DNA of 27,821 bases, taken from JAIEPT01 sp038217425. Its GTDB lineage: Bacteria; Planctomycetota; Planctomycetia; Gemmatales; Gemmataceae. The stretch spans positions 1 through 27,821 of the forward strand of contig JBBQPM010000086.1 of the NCBI GenBank assembly GCA_038217425.1, given 5' to 3'. The notes beneath the pieces are model-generated. The model ran no database searches and was not told the DNA's origin. It saw only the letters and a program-made list of their open reading frames with translations. Position numbers and translations under genes: made by a program. Below are positions 1-8,092 of the stretch, one piece after another. Numbering within the stretch: position 1 is the stretch's first letter; every line of letters starts with the position of its first letter.

Positions 1-670
1 AGAGCCATCCTTGGCCTCCTGTCGGAAGAGGTAGTAAGCACCCGTATTCTGACAGGAGGCCGGATTTTCCTCAACTGCAATCAAACTCAAAAGCTAGAAA
101 AGGCAACGGCTTACGGCTTAACTTGATGCCATTCGGGACGGACACCTGGATTTCGTACACGCCCCAGGATTGGTATCCGTATTCCCATATTCCGGGGCTG
201 ATCGCGGACGAGGTTCTCTTGCACGAACTCGTCCACGCCCTTCGGCACGCGCGTGGCAGCAGCAAATGCGTCGCCGTCCCCGAACCTGGGTTTCGTCTCA
301 AACTTTCCACCAAGAATCAGGAAAAGTTCGGCAACGCTACGACAACGTCGAGGAGTTCCTGGCCGTCGTCGTCGCCAACATCTACCGCTCCGAGAACAAA
401 CGGGTCGGGCTCCGCGCCGACCACGGCATGTTTGAACCTGGGGCGCCTCTCCAATTGGCTCACCCGTTCACCGAAGCTCGAAAGTTCTACGCCTACTGGA
501 GCAAACAGCTCGATTCGCTGTGCCGGCAGATGCTGCGGTTTTTCATCCGCCTTTCGACGATCCAGGCCGACTGGAATCCCATTCGCTACAGCGTGATGAG
601 CGTCCTTCGCATCGACCGTCCGGAGAAACTGCGGGACTACGAGGCGACGCTCGACAGCTACGGATGGTGA
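1..670 (+). pseudogene. Frameshifted M91-type zinc metallopeptidase remnant (5' end outside window)
   Basis: The protein must be read in three successive frames. Up to about 115, one frame gives a segment containing LGLLSEEVVSTRIL. From about 105 to 250, a second frame gives WISYTPQDWYPY followed by ADEVLLHELVHALR, which holds the HExxH zinc motif. From about 320 to the TGA at 668-670, the third frame gives YDNVEEFLAVVVANIYRSE and the C-terminus. HExxH plus a downstream glutamate in an EEF context resembles the M91 effector-protease family found in many planctomycetes, where these pieces lie in one frame. Two shifts in the same direction separate them here, so the gene is either decayed or contains assembly errors. 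The active-site motif itself is intact. The start lies left of the window. Family assignment comes from the motif alone. Confidence 0.6.
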
Positions 671-769
671 GGGAAAAATGACGGGCGGGCGCGAATTTTT
701 TGAATAATCCGGTTATGCGGCCCGTCCAACTGCTAGACTCAATGTTTTTCCGTTTTTTGGAGACCCGAG

Positions 770-1315
770 ATGAAGATTCGTTTCGCCTCGTTTGTGCTGG
801 CCTGCGTGGCCGTTTCCTTCAGCGCCGTGCAAGCCGAAGACGTGAAGTCCGGCCCGACGTCGAAGATCGGCGGCGCCTTCTACGTCAAAGCCATCACCGG
901 CGACAAGCAAGGCACCGAGCTATGCTACGTTTGCCAGTTCGGCGCCCAGAAGAAGCCCGCCGTCGTCGTCGTCTTCACCCAGAAGGTTGACGACAACGTC
1001 GCCACCGTCGTCAAGGCGATCGACCAGGTCCAGAAGAGCAACAAGGATCTCGGCACTTTCCTCGTCGGCATCAGCGGCGTCGAAGCGAGCGACCTCGAGA
1101 AGCTCCAGTCGACCCACAAGCTGACCACGCCCCTCACCGTCGGCATCGACAAGGACGGCCCCGCGAAGTATGAACTGAACAAGGCCGCCGTCGTCACGGT
1201 TCTGGTTTACGCCAAGGGCGGAGCCGTTCACAAGAGCTTCGGGTTCACGGACACCAAGTCCGCCGCCGCCAAGTCGGCTGAAATCGCCGCCGCCGCCAGC
1301 GAAGTGCTCAAGTAA
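770..1315 (+). CDS. Secreted thioredoxin-like protein
   Basis: The 181-residue product has a Sec signal peptide (hydrophobic residues 5-19, cleavage likely after AVQA near residue 22). The mature part has a CxxC pair, C52-Y-V-C55, followed by a beta strand rich in valine (PAVVVVF, 63-69). This is the order of a thioredoxin fold with the redox pair just before a core strand. Residues 75-180 contain alternating helices and strands and an Ala/Lys-rich C-terminal helix. Planctomycetes carry many exported proteins of this type; substrate and partner are unknown. A GGAGA ribosome site lies 6-7 nt before the ATG. A terminator-like hairpin follows at 1344, suggesting a single-gene transcript. It could be an extracytoplasmic disulfide reductase or a peroxiredoxin-like protein; the CxxC pair favours the former. 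Confidence 0.7.
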   Translation: MKIRFASFVLACVAVSFSAVQAEDVKSGPTSKIGGAFYVKAITGDKQGTELCYVCQFGAQKKPAVVVVFTQKVDDNVATVVKAIDQVQKSNKDLGTFLVGISGVEASDLEKLQSTHKLTTPLTVGIDKDGPAKYELNKAAVVTVLVYAKGGAVHKSFGFTDTKSAAAKSAEIAAAASEVLK

Positions 1316-1343
1316 CCGTTCGTAGCGACTACCAAAGTAGTAC

Positions 1344-1373
1344 ACGGGCCGGCTCTGTGAAGGGCCGGCCCGT
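1344..1373 (+). terminator. GC-rich hairpin after the thioredoxin-like gene
   Basis: A perfect 10-bp inverted repeat (ACGGGCCGGC at 1344-1353 with GCCGGCCCGT at 1364-1373) surrounds a 10-nt loop, 28 nt after the stop codon. The following bases (TCGCGTTAG) are only weakly T-rich, so this may be an imperfect intrinsic terminator or a 3'-end stabilising hairpin. Confidence 0.5.
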
Positions 1374-1392
1374 TCGCGTTAGTAACACGCAT

Positions 1393-1479
1393 TTTTAGCC
1401 ACCGAGGGCCCAGAGAACACAGAGAAAGAAATAGAATCGGTCTTCTTTCTCTGTGTTCTCTGGGCCCTCGGTGCTAAAA
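1393..1479. repeat. 37-bp near-perfect palindrome of the ACAGAGAA/CACCGAG type
   Basis: The arms 1393-1430 and 1443-1479 are complementary over 37 bp with a single unpaired base, around a 12-nt loop. The arms contain CACCGAGGGCCCAGAGAACAC and its complement. Motifs of this kind (CACCGAGG..ACAGAGAA) recur between genes in planctomycete and other environmental genomes. It lies between two genes in the same direction and ends 36 nt before the next start codon, so it may also affect the 5' region of that transcript. No transposase gene is present nearby. Confidence 0.8.
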
Positions 1480-1515
1480 TAAGAGACCGCCCTCACGACA
1501 CGGAGCGATCATATC

Positions 1516-4500
1516 ATGAGCCGACCGCTTTCCCTCGCCCTCGCCCTTTCTCTCGCTCTCCCCGCCTTCGCTCAAAATCTTGACAATCGGCCGCGCCCCG
1601 TGGCTTCCGATCCCTCCGTCAAACTCGATTACGACATCGCCTATGTCCGCGCCCCGCGCAAGGGGGACGCCGTCGGCACCAACTGGACTGAAATCTCCAA
1701 CCCGACCTTCATGGACGCCGGCGCCGACCTCATGCTGCTCCATCCCGATGGGTCCGAGGAACTCCTCGTCAAGGGGGGCAAAGGCTCCGTGACCGATCCC
1801 ATGGTCTCGCTGGACGGCCAATGGATCTACTATTCGCTTCTGCACGATCTCTCCAAGGCGTCGTTCACGACGAGTTCGCATGCCGGCGCCGACATCTTCA
1901 AGATCAACGTCAAGAGCCGCAAGATCGTCCAGCTCACGCAGCAGAAGTTCACGCCCAATCTCGGCGCCGCCAACTGGACCACAGACTTCCGCACGCCCGT
2001 TAAAGGCAAGGACTACCTCAGCTACGGCGTCTTCAACATGGGCCCGTGCCCGCTCCCCGGCGGCAAGGTCATGTTCACGAGCAACCGCAACGCCTTCAGG
2101 CCCCCCAAGCGCTTGCCGCACACGATGCAGCTCTTCGTGATGGACGACGACGGCGCCAACGTCGAATGCGTCGGCCACCTCAACCTCGGCATGGCCCTGC
2201 ATCCCGTCCCCCTGATGGATGGCCGGGTGATGTTCAGCTCGCTCGAATCGCAGGGCCTGCGCGGCTCCACGCTCTGGGGCCTGTGGACCATCCACCCCGA
2301 CGGCACCAACTGGGGACCCATGGTCAGCGCCTTCCTCCCCGGGCAAAGCCCCAACGCCTGGCACTTTCAGACGCAGCTCTCCGACGGCACGATCGTCGCG
2401 GAAGAGTACTACAACCAGACGAGCAGCGGGTTCGGCGGGTTCCTGAAGTTTCCCCCCGCCTCGCCCGACGGCACGCCCGGGTTTGGCCCCGGCTACGTCG
2501 ACGACGCGCGCAATCCGCCGCTGCGTCACGGCCGGCTCGACGACGGCCGGCCCAGGGTGCAACGGTTGCCGTTCAGCCCGTACGGCATCGAAGCGCTGAC
2601 GACGTTCACGCGCATCGACGAAGGCCCCGCCGATTTCGCGGTCCGCAGCCAGTTCAAGGGCGAACGCGTCGGCCGGGTCACGCATCCCTCCGGCGCCCCG
2701 GATAATCATTTGCTCACCGTCTGGTCCGCCGGGCCCGTCAACGGCGGCTACACCGTCCATCAACCCGCGGTCGACGGCGGGATCTACCTCATCAAGGGGG
2801 GCAAGACGGTCGACGAACCGGGCCAAATGCTCCTGATCAAGAACGACCCGAAGTACAACGAACAATGGCCCCGAGCCGTCGTCCCCTACAGCCGAATCTA
2901 CGGCATCGCCGAACCCAAACGCCTCCCCACGCTCGCCAACGACGGCAAGCTCTCGCCCCACCTCCCCGCCGGCACCCCCTTCGGACTCGTCGGCACCTCG
3001 AGCATGTACAAACGCGAGAGCTACCCCAACGGCGTCGTCAAGCCCGGCAGCGTCACCGCGACGTTCGCAGGCAAAGACGCGAGCGGCTACCAGGATCTCG
3101 ATCCGTTCAACCCGTTCGATTCGTCGGTGTCGCTCAACTGGTTCAGCCAGGGCGCCGACGCTGGCAAGTACGCCAACGAGGACATTCACGCCATCCGCAT
3201 CCTGGCCATGGAGCCGACGACCGATCGCCGTGGCCCGCCCACCTTCCGCAGCCACGCGAACGAACGCCTGCGCATCCTCGGCGAGATTCCCGTCCGCAAA
3301 TTCGATGCGAACGGCAAGCAACCGCTCGATCCCGACGGCAATCCCGATACGAGCTTCCTTGCCAAGATTCCCGCCGACGTCGCGTTCACGTTTCAGACGC
3401 TGGACAAGTACGGCATGGTCCTGAACATGGCCCAGACGTGGCATCAACTCCGCCCCGGCGAAGTCCGCCACGATTGCGGCGGCTGCCACGCGCACAGCCA
3501 ACGGCCGACCAAGTTCGAGGACACGTTCGCGGCATCGCTGCAGTACAAGATCTTTGACTTAGGTGAAAAGGCGCCCCTGGTGACCTCGAAGAAGCTCGAC
3601 CAATCGGGCGCGAAATGGGACGTGAAAGACGAGACGGGCCTGCGTTACGAGAAGACGGCGCACAACGTCGAGTATTACCGCGACATCAAGCCGATCCTGC
3701 AGCGAAGCTGCGTGGCGTGCCATTCGTCGGTGAACCCGGCCGGCAAGCTGGTGCTCAGCGACGACAAGATCGTGAGCCTGCCGAACGCGGACGACGTGCC
3801 GGGAACGTACTACCGCCTGACGATGGACTACGCGGGCCGGTACGGGCACAAGCCGGTGAACGGCGCCTGGCGCGGGGCGAATGCGTCGCGTTACATTCGC
3901 ATGTTCCAGTCGCGCCGCAGTCTGCTGGTGTGGAACATTTTCGGCCAACGGCTCGACGGGTTTTCCAACGACGACTTCCCGACGGAGACGCAGCCGGGCA
4001 ATGCGCAGACGCTGGCGCTGAAGGGTCAGCCGATCGCGGACACGAAGGCGAACCGGGACCGCGCGGATCTGGATTACACGGGCTCCGTCATGCCGCCGCC
4101 GGCCGCGGTCGCCGGCGCCTACGTCGGGCCTGGCGGGAAAAAGATCAAGGTCGCGCCCCTCACCGACGAGGATCGCCGAACGATCGTGCGCTGGATCGAT
4201 CTGGGGTGCCCGATCGATCTCGCGAAGGGCAAAGGTTGGCTCGTCGACGACCAGCGTCCGACGCTGACGATGGCGCTTCCCGTCGCCGGGGCAAATCCTC
4301 CGCTGGAGAAGATCGTGATCGGCATGCACGACTACGTCGGCCTGGATCCGTCGAGTTTCACGGTGACGGCCGACTTTCCGCTGGAAGGAATAGCCGCGGG
4401 GAAGAACCTGGCGAGCAAGTTTGTGACGACGAACCCCGGCGTGTGGGAGCTAAAGCTCACGAGCGCGGTCGAGGCTTCGGGCAAGTTAGTCGTGTCGGTG

Positions 4501-4557
4501 AAGGACCGCGCGGGCAACGTCACACGCATCGAGCGGACGCTGACTGCGAAGAAATGA
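1516..4557 (+). CDS. HzsA-related secreted dihaem protein with beta-propeller repeats
   Basis: The 1013-residue exported protein has a signal peptide ending near ALPAFAQ (14-20). Residues about 60-145 contain PD40/TolB-like propeller repeats (DLMLLHPDGSEELL, then ADIFKINVKSRKIVQLT). The region around 450-660 resembles the middle domain of hydrazine synthase alpha (IYGIAEPKRLPTL; GTSSMYKRESYPNG; EDIHAIRIL). There are two c-type haem sites: C654-G-G-C657-H658 and C732-V-A-C735-H736, the second inside a planctomycete-type cytochrome context (DIKPILQRSCVACH). Planctomycetes without anammox metabolism encode many such HzsA-related proteins. This one is probably periplasmic and redox-active, with unknown substrate; hydrazine synthesis should not be assumed. 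The ATG at 1516 follows a GGAG about 10 nt upstream and gives a good signal peptide. Confidence 0.8.
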   Translation: MSRPLSLALALSLALPAFAQNLDNRPRPVASDPSVKLDYDIAYVRAPRKGDAVGTNWTEISNPTFMDAGADLMLLHPDGSEELLVKGGKGSVTDPMVSLDGQWIYYSLLHDLSKASFTTSSHAGADIFKINVKSRKIVQLTQQKFTPNLGAANWTTDFRTPVKGKDYLSYGVFNMGPCPLPGGKVMFTSNRNAFRPPKRLPHTMQLFVMDDDGANVECVGHLNLGMALHPVPLMDGRVMFSSLESQGLRGSTLWGLWTIHPDGTNWGPMVSAFLPGQSPNAWHFQTQLSDGTIVAEEYYNQTSSGFGGFLKFPPASPDGTPGFGPGYVDDARNPPLRHGRLDDGRPRVQRLPFSPYGIEALTTFTRIDEGPADFAVRSQFKGERVGRVTHPSGAPDNHLLTVWSAGPVNGGYTVHQPAVDGGIYLIKGGKTVDEPGQMLLIKNDPKYNEQWPRAVVPYSRIYGIAEPKRLPTLANDGKLSPHLPAGTPFGLVGTSSMYKRESYPNGVVKPGSVTATFAGKDASGYQDLDPFNPFDSSVSLNWFSQGADAGKYANEDIHAIRILAMEPTTDRRGPPTFRSHANERLRILGEIPVRKFDANGKQPLDPDGNPDTSFLAKIPADVAFTFQTLDKYGMVLNMAQTWHQLRPGEVRHDCGGCHAHSQRPTKFEDTFAASLQYKIFDLGEKAPLVTSKKLDQSGAKWDVKDETGLRYEKTAHNVEYYRDIKPILQRSCVACHSSVNPAGKLVLSDDKIVSLPNADDVPGTYYRLTMDYAGRYGHKPVNGAWRGANASRYIRMFQSRRSLLVWNIFGQRLDGFSNDDFPTETQPGNAQTLALKGQPIADTKANRDRADLDYTGSVMPPPAAVAGAYVGPGGKKIKVAPLTDEDRRTIVRWIDLGCPIDLAKGKGWLVDDQRPTLTMALPVAGANPPLEKIVIGMHDYVGLDPSSFTVTADFPLEGIAAGKNLASKFVTTNPGVWELKLTSAVEASGKLVVSVKDRAGNVTRIERTLTAKK

Positions 4558-4581
4558 CCGATCCTCTCATGAGTCATTGCG

Positions 4582-4860
4582 ATGGCGATTTTTGGTTATT
4601 CGAAAGCGTCTGCAATCGAAGACGGTCCCCTGGAACTGTCCGAGGTATCGTTTGAATTATCGCCGGCAGATCTTCGACGAGTAGCTCGATTCTTGACGGA
4701 TTGTGCTGACCGTTCTGATTCCGGCCAGTGGCGATCCAACCATAGGCATCTCGAGGAGTTCGACCGTGATTGGAAACGTGACCATCCCGCGTCTGATGTG
4801 ATTGTGATTCATTTGGCCCCCGAACCGCTGAAATGGGTCGCCGAATCTAGCGACTATTGA
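4582..4860 (+). CDS. Small conserved-looking hypothetical protein, 92 residues
   Basis: The protein begins MAIFGYSK and contains PLELSEVSFELSPADLRRVARFL, a helix-rich segment, then an acidic/aromatic stretch (HLEEFDRDWKRDHP) and a strand, DVIVIHLAP. I recall similar short proteins in planctomycetes and other bacteria, but none with a known function. It has no signal peptide or membrane segment and is probably cytoplasmic. It starts 24 nt after the HzsA-like gene and may be read from the same transcript. The inverted-repeat element beginning at 4933 follows. An ATG at 4569 is in another frame. Coding appears likely because strands and helices are well formed, but the call is moderate. Confidence 0.55.
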   Translation: MAIFGYSKASAIEDGPLELSEVSFELSPADLRRVARFLTDCADRSDSGQWRSNHRHLEEFDRDWKRDHPASDVIVIHLAPEPLKWVAESSDY

Positions 4861-4932
4861 CACGCGGCCACGTCCGTTGGCGTATTCGCGTTGATGGCTC
4901 GCCGAGATCAATTGGCGTAAACCTTCGCGGAT

Positions 4933-5120
4933 TTCGGCCTGAAGGGCCGGCTCTTACAGCCCAGGCCGTGAGGCCTGGGTACTGAGATGTTTGTTGTCGG
5001 CCCTGTAAGGGCCGCTAGTCAATATGCATGCAGGCGAGCGGCCCTTACAGGGCCGATTTAGGCATTGTGCCTACCCAGGCCTCACGGCCTGGGCTATAAG
5101 AGTCGGCCCTACAGGCCAAA
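4933..5120. repeat. Nested inverted-repeat element, copy A
   Basis: The outer arms 4933-4981 and 5072-5120 are complementary over 49 bp with four mismatches. Inside them a second perfect 20-bp pair (4997-5016 with 5037-5056) surrounds a 20-bp spacer. Each arm contains smaller hairpins of its own: CCCAGGCC-GTGA-GGCCTGGG in the left outer arm (a GNRA-type loop) and GGCCCT-GTA-AGGGCC in the inner arm. The same design and nearly the same sequence recur at 18585-18754. Both copies lie between converging genes. This is a REP/BIME-like element of a kind I cannot name; no RAYT transposase is in the window. A role as two-way terminator is possible. Confidence 0.85.
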
Positions 5121-5170
5121 ATGCAAATACTCGCAAGTATCGCGTCAACTCGCATTTGTAGAACGTCTAC

Positions 5171-5638
5171 CTATGTGAGCCGTTCGATCAACTCCGTGTA
5201 CTCGGGATACTGCGCCTGCAAACTCGCCCGCTCGCCGTGCTCGTAATCCCCGTACTCGAAGCCCGGCGCCACCGTGCAGCCCAGCAGGGCGAACGCCCCC
5301 TCGAGCAAATAACTCCCCTGCCACACGCCCTGCGGCGCCAACACCTGTAGCTGCTGCCCCTCCAAAACCCTCGGCCCCAGCGTGATCGTTCGGCCCGTGC
5401 CGTCCGGTAGGAGTTGCAACATTTGCACCGGGCCCCCCAGGTAGAAGTGAAAGATCTCGTCGCTGCGCAGCCGATGCAGCGCCGACTTCGTGCCGGGCGT
5501 CAACAGATAATAGATCGCCGTGCTGACGGCATGGTCGGCGTCGTGGCGCTCCGCTGAGCGGTACGTTTCGCGGAAGAAGCCCCCCTCCTTCGGGTGCGGC
5601 TCCAATTGCAAATAACGGATGATCTCGTCCGCGCTCAC
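5171..5638 (-). CDS. DUF985 family cupin
   Basis: The 155-residue protein shows the DUF985 (Cupin_5) signature throughout: HPKEGGFFRETYR (15-27), TAIYYLL (40-46), SALHRLRSDEIFHFYLG (52-68) and GCTVAPGFEYGDYE near the C-terminus. It is full length for the family, a small metal- or ligand-binding beta barrel that is often dimeric. Some relatives have been linked to sugar or small-molecule isomerisation, but no reaction can be assigned here. Translation starts at GTG 5638, only 1 nt after the TAA of the upstream SGNH hydrolase gene, with a GGGGAAG ribosome site inside that gene's end. The two are therefore almost certainly co-transcribed. There is no signal peptide, so it is cytoplasmic. Confidence 0.88.
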   Translation of the reverse strand: MSADEIIRYLQLEPHPKEGGFFRETYRSAERHDADHAVSTAIYYLLTPGTKSALHRLRSDEIFHFYLGGPVQMLQLLPDGTGRTITLGPRVLEGQQLQVLAPQGVWQGSYLLEGAFALLGCTVAPGFEYGDYEHGERASLQAQYPEYTELIERLT

Positions 5639-5639
5639 G

Positions 5640-6302
5640 TTACTTCCCCAACGCTTTCAGAATGTGCTCGGTGACCGGCCCGGCGAGCGCCTTCGATCCC
5701 TCGGGCGTGAAGTGTACGTTCATCGGCAACTGAATCTTCTCAAGCCGCGAAGCCGCGAACGCGTACAGATCGTTGATCGGCACGCCCAGCGACTCCGCGA
5801 TCTTCTTGGCGGCCTCGTTGTACGCGAGGACGTCCTCGTTCTTGCGTCCCGGCCCCTTCGTCCCCGGCGCCACCGGCGTGGTGCTGCACCAGATGATCTT
5901 CGCCTTGGTCGCCTTCAGATCGCTCAGGATCGAACGTAGGTTCTTTTCGTAGTCGGCCTGAGGCACTTGATGTTTGCCGTCGGCGAACTTGATGTCGTGC
6001 AGGCCGAAGTTGACGTGGATGACATCCCACTTGCCGTCGCCCAGCCAGTTCTTGAGCTTGGCCACGCCGTTCTTGGTGTCGGAGGCGTTGCCTTCGTTGT
6101 GGTGAACGTTGGCCTTGCCTTTGAGGTTGGTGCGAACGGCGGGCGTATAGCCGATCGAGATCGAGTCGCCGATGATCAGAACCCGCGGCAACGCGGGATC
6201 GTCGAGAACGGCCTCGGCGATCGCCTTCTTCTTTTCTTGTGAACCGACGACCGAAACGGCGAGCAGCAGCGCGAGCGAGGCGAATGTCAGGAGAGAACGC
6301 AT
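5640..6302 (-). CDS. Secreted SGNH/GDSL-family hydrolase
   Basis: The start at 6302 gives 220 residues with a clear signal peptide (MRSLLTF...VVGSQ) and a GGAG site 7-11 nt upstream; a longer open frame to 6494 has no such support. SGNH blocks are visible: GDSIS (45-49) with nucleophile Ser47, the block III position as NFGLHD (98-103), and the block V histidine in NVHFTPEG (His197). The residue two before that histidine is Asn196, where I would expect Asp in many relatives (DVHFT). Such enzymes cleave acetyl or acyl esters, often on polysaccharides; the substrate here is unknown. It is exported, and its gene is followed after 1 nt by the DUF985 cupin. It is divergent from the DUF1501 gene. 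Confidence 0.82.
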   Translation of the reverse strand: MRSLLTFASLALLLAVSVVGSQEKKKAIAEAVLDDPALPRVLIIGDSISIGYTPAVRTNLKGKANVHHNEGNASDTKNGVAKLKNWLGDGKWDVIHVNFGLHDIKFADGKHQVPQADYEKNLRSILSDLKATKAKIIWCSTTPVAPGTKGPGRKNEDVLAYNEAAKKIAESLGVPINDLYAFAASRLEKIQLPMNVHFTPEGSKALAGPVTEHILKALGK

Positions 6303-6630
6303 GAGGAGACTCCAGGGAACGCGGTGGAATGAATTCGAATGAGCCGAAAAGGTCACGGCGTGGCCGGCGGTTTCTTGCCTCGGAACTTCTTCGCAAGATG
6401 CGGAAAAGATATGGTTACAGATCCGTAGGGCAAGCGGCCTCCCTTGCGTTGCGGAGTGAACAAGCGAGGCATTTTTCGCAACGTTTGCAAGCAAACCGAA
6501 CGAGGCGCACTCTCAATGCGACCCCAAGATTGGCGGAAAGCCGCTTTTCTCTTGTACGAACGTCGCAATCTGGTAGTGTACGTCAATCCGCCAAAGTGCC
6601 CTCCCTGCCTGCCCCGTTCCCGAGGCTTTC
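6303..6630. other. Intergenic region between divergent SGNH and DUF1501 genes
   Basis: No convincing gene is seen; open frames on both strands here lack family features or start signals. The stretch should contain the promoters of both flanking genes, but I could not find well-spaced -35/-10 pairs. One possible operator is the perfect palindrome GTTTGC-AA-GCAAAC at 6483-6496. A GAGG ribosome site at 6622-6625 serves the DUF1501 gene. Confidence 0.35.
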
Positions 6631-8085
6631 ATGAAGCATCCCACCGACTCCGGTCTCCAACATCCGCAGTTGACTCGGCGCAGCGCCGTGCAGGCGGGCG
6701 CCATCGGGCTCATGGGTCTGGGCATGCCTCGACTCGCGGAGCTGCGCGCCCAATCGGCCAGCCCCGCGCCGCCGCGCGGCTGCATCTACATCTTCCTCTC
6801 CGGCGGGCTCTCGCAGATCGACAGCTTCGATATGAAGCCACACGCCCCCGAGCGCATTCGCGGCGACTTCAGGCCCATCGCCACGCGCACGCCCGGGATG
6901 CAGATCTGCGAACACATGCCCCGGCTCGCCCAGCGCAGCGATCTCTGGTCGATCTGCCGATCGGTGACGCATCCATCGAACAATCACTCGGAAGGGCACA
7001 TGATCATGCTGAGCGGGCGGACGCAGCTGCCGCCGGCGTTCAGCGACAACAAACCCAACCCGTCCGATTGGCCCTCGATCGCCGCCGTCGCCAACGCCGT
7101 CGCTCCGCGCCGCGGCGTGCTGCCCCCCGCGATGGTCCTCCCCGATCGCATGATCCATCAGACCGGACGCGTCATTCCCGGACAGGGCGCCGGCATGATG
7201 GGACCGGGCCGAGATCCCTGGTTTATCGAGGCCTCCCCCTTCCACGGCGACACCTGCGGCGCCTATCCGCAGTACGCGTTCCAGCATCAGAATCCGACGC
7301 CGGGAAAGCCGATGCGTACCGGCATCCCGTTCGCCGCCCCCAATCTTTCGCTGCCGCCGGGCCTGGACGGCGAACGCCTGGGACGCCGCGGCGACCTGCT
7401 CCGCGCCATCGGGCAACAGCAGACGGCGCTTCTGCAAGCCGCGGAGACGCAGCAGTTCGACCGCTTCCGTCATCTGGCGAACAATCTCCTCGCCGACCCG
7501 CGCACGCAGCGCGCCTTCGACGTCCACTCTGCCGACGCTCGACTGCTGGATAGGTACGGTCGCCATTCGTTCGGCTGGTCGCTGCTGATGGCCCGGCAGC
7601 TGATCGAAGCGGGCGTGAGCCTGGTGCAGGTCAATCTCGGCAACAACGAGACGTGGGACACGCATGGCAACGCCACGGAGAATTTGAAGAACAAGCTGTT
7701 CCCGCCGATGGATCAATCGGTGTCGGCGCTGCTGGAGGATCTCTCGGAGCGCGGGCTGCTGGATTCGACGCTGGTGGTGATGGCGAGCGAGTTCGGCCGC
7801 ACGCCACATCAATCGGGGGGCCCGTCATACGCCACGCCGGGGCGCAATCACTGGGGCGGGGCGCAGAGCGTGCTGTTCGCGGGGGGCGGCATTCAGGGGG
7901 GCCGGGCGATCGGCTCGACCGACCGCATCGGCGCGTATCCGACGAACTTGCCGCAGACGCCGGAAAACTTTGCGGCCACCATATACGACGCGCTCGGCGT
8001 GCCGCAAACCGCCGCCTGGAACGACCCCGCCGGTCGGCCGCACTACGTGTACCACAGCGAGCCGATCGCGGGATTGAGATCGTAA
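6631..8085 (+). CDS. Tat-exported DUF1501 protein
   Basis: The 484-residue protein has a twin-arginine signal (LTRRSAVQAG, Arg16-Arg17, followed by the hydrophobic run AIGLMGLGM). The body is a DUF1501 domain (about 47-480), with conserved pieces IFLSGGLSQIDSFDMKP, NNHSEGHM, SEFGRTPHQSGG and GRNHWGGAQSVLFAGGGI. DUF1501 is related to the sulfatase/alkaline-phosphatase fold and is abundant in planctomycetes. Genes of this family usually sit beside a DUF1549/DUF1553 cytochrome gene, but this one stands alone. Export in a folded, possibly metal-loaded state is implied by the Tat signal. The enzymatic activity is not established. The ATG has a GAGG site 5 nt upstream. Confidence 0.9.
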   Translation: MKHPTDSGLQHPQLTRRSAVQAGAIGLMGLGMPRLAELRAQSASPAPPRGCIYIFLSGGLSQIDSFDMKPHAPERIRGDFRPIATRTPGMQICEHMPRLAQRSDLWSICRSVTHPSNNHSEGHMIMLSGRTQLPPAFSDNKPNPSDWPSIAAVANAVAPRRGVLPPAMVLPDRMIHQTGRVIPGQGAGMMGPGRDPWFIEASPFHGDTCGAYPQYAFQHQNPTPGKPMRTGIPFAAPNLSLPPGLDGERLGRRGDLLRAIGQQQTALLQAAETQQFDRFRHLANNLLADPRTQRAFDVHSADARLLDRYGRHSFGWSLLMARQLIEAGVSLVQVNLGNNETWDTHGNATENLKNKLFPPMDQSVSALLEDLSERGLLDSTLVVMASEFGRTPHQSGGPSYATPGRNHWGGAQSVLFAGGGIQGGRAIGSTDRIGAYPTNLPQTPENFAATIYDALGVPQTAAWNDPAGRPHYVYHSEPIAGLRS

Positions 8086-8092
8086 GCCCAGT

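Noticed and set aside
1474..3501. 675-residue open frame antisense to the HzsA-like gene
   Set aside because: It is the shadow of a GC-rich gene: composition is Ala/Gly/Arg/Val-rich without family motifs, and the sense gene has a signal peptide, domains and haem sites.
6353..6586. 77-residue minus-strand frame in the SGNH/DUF1501 gap
   Set aside because: Basic composition, no ribosome site, no motif; it looks like chance.
6583..7812. 409-residue frame antisense to DUF1501
   Set aside because: It covers the conserved DUF1501 domain in reverse and has no recognisable features or start signals.
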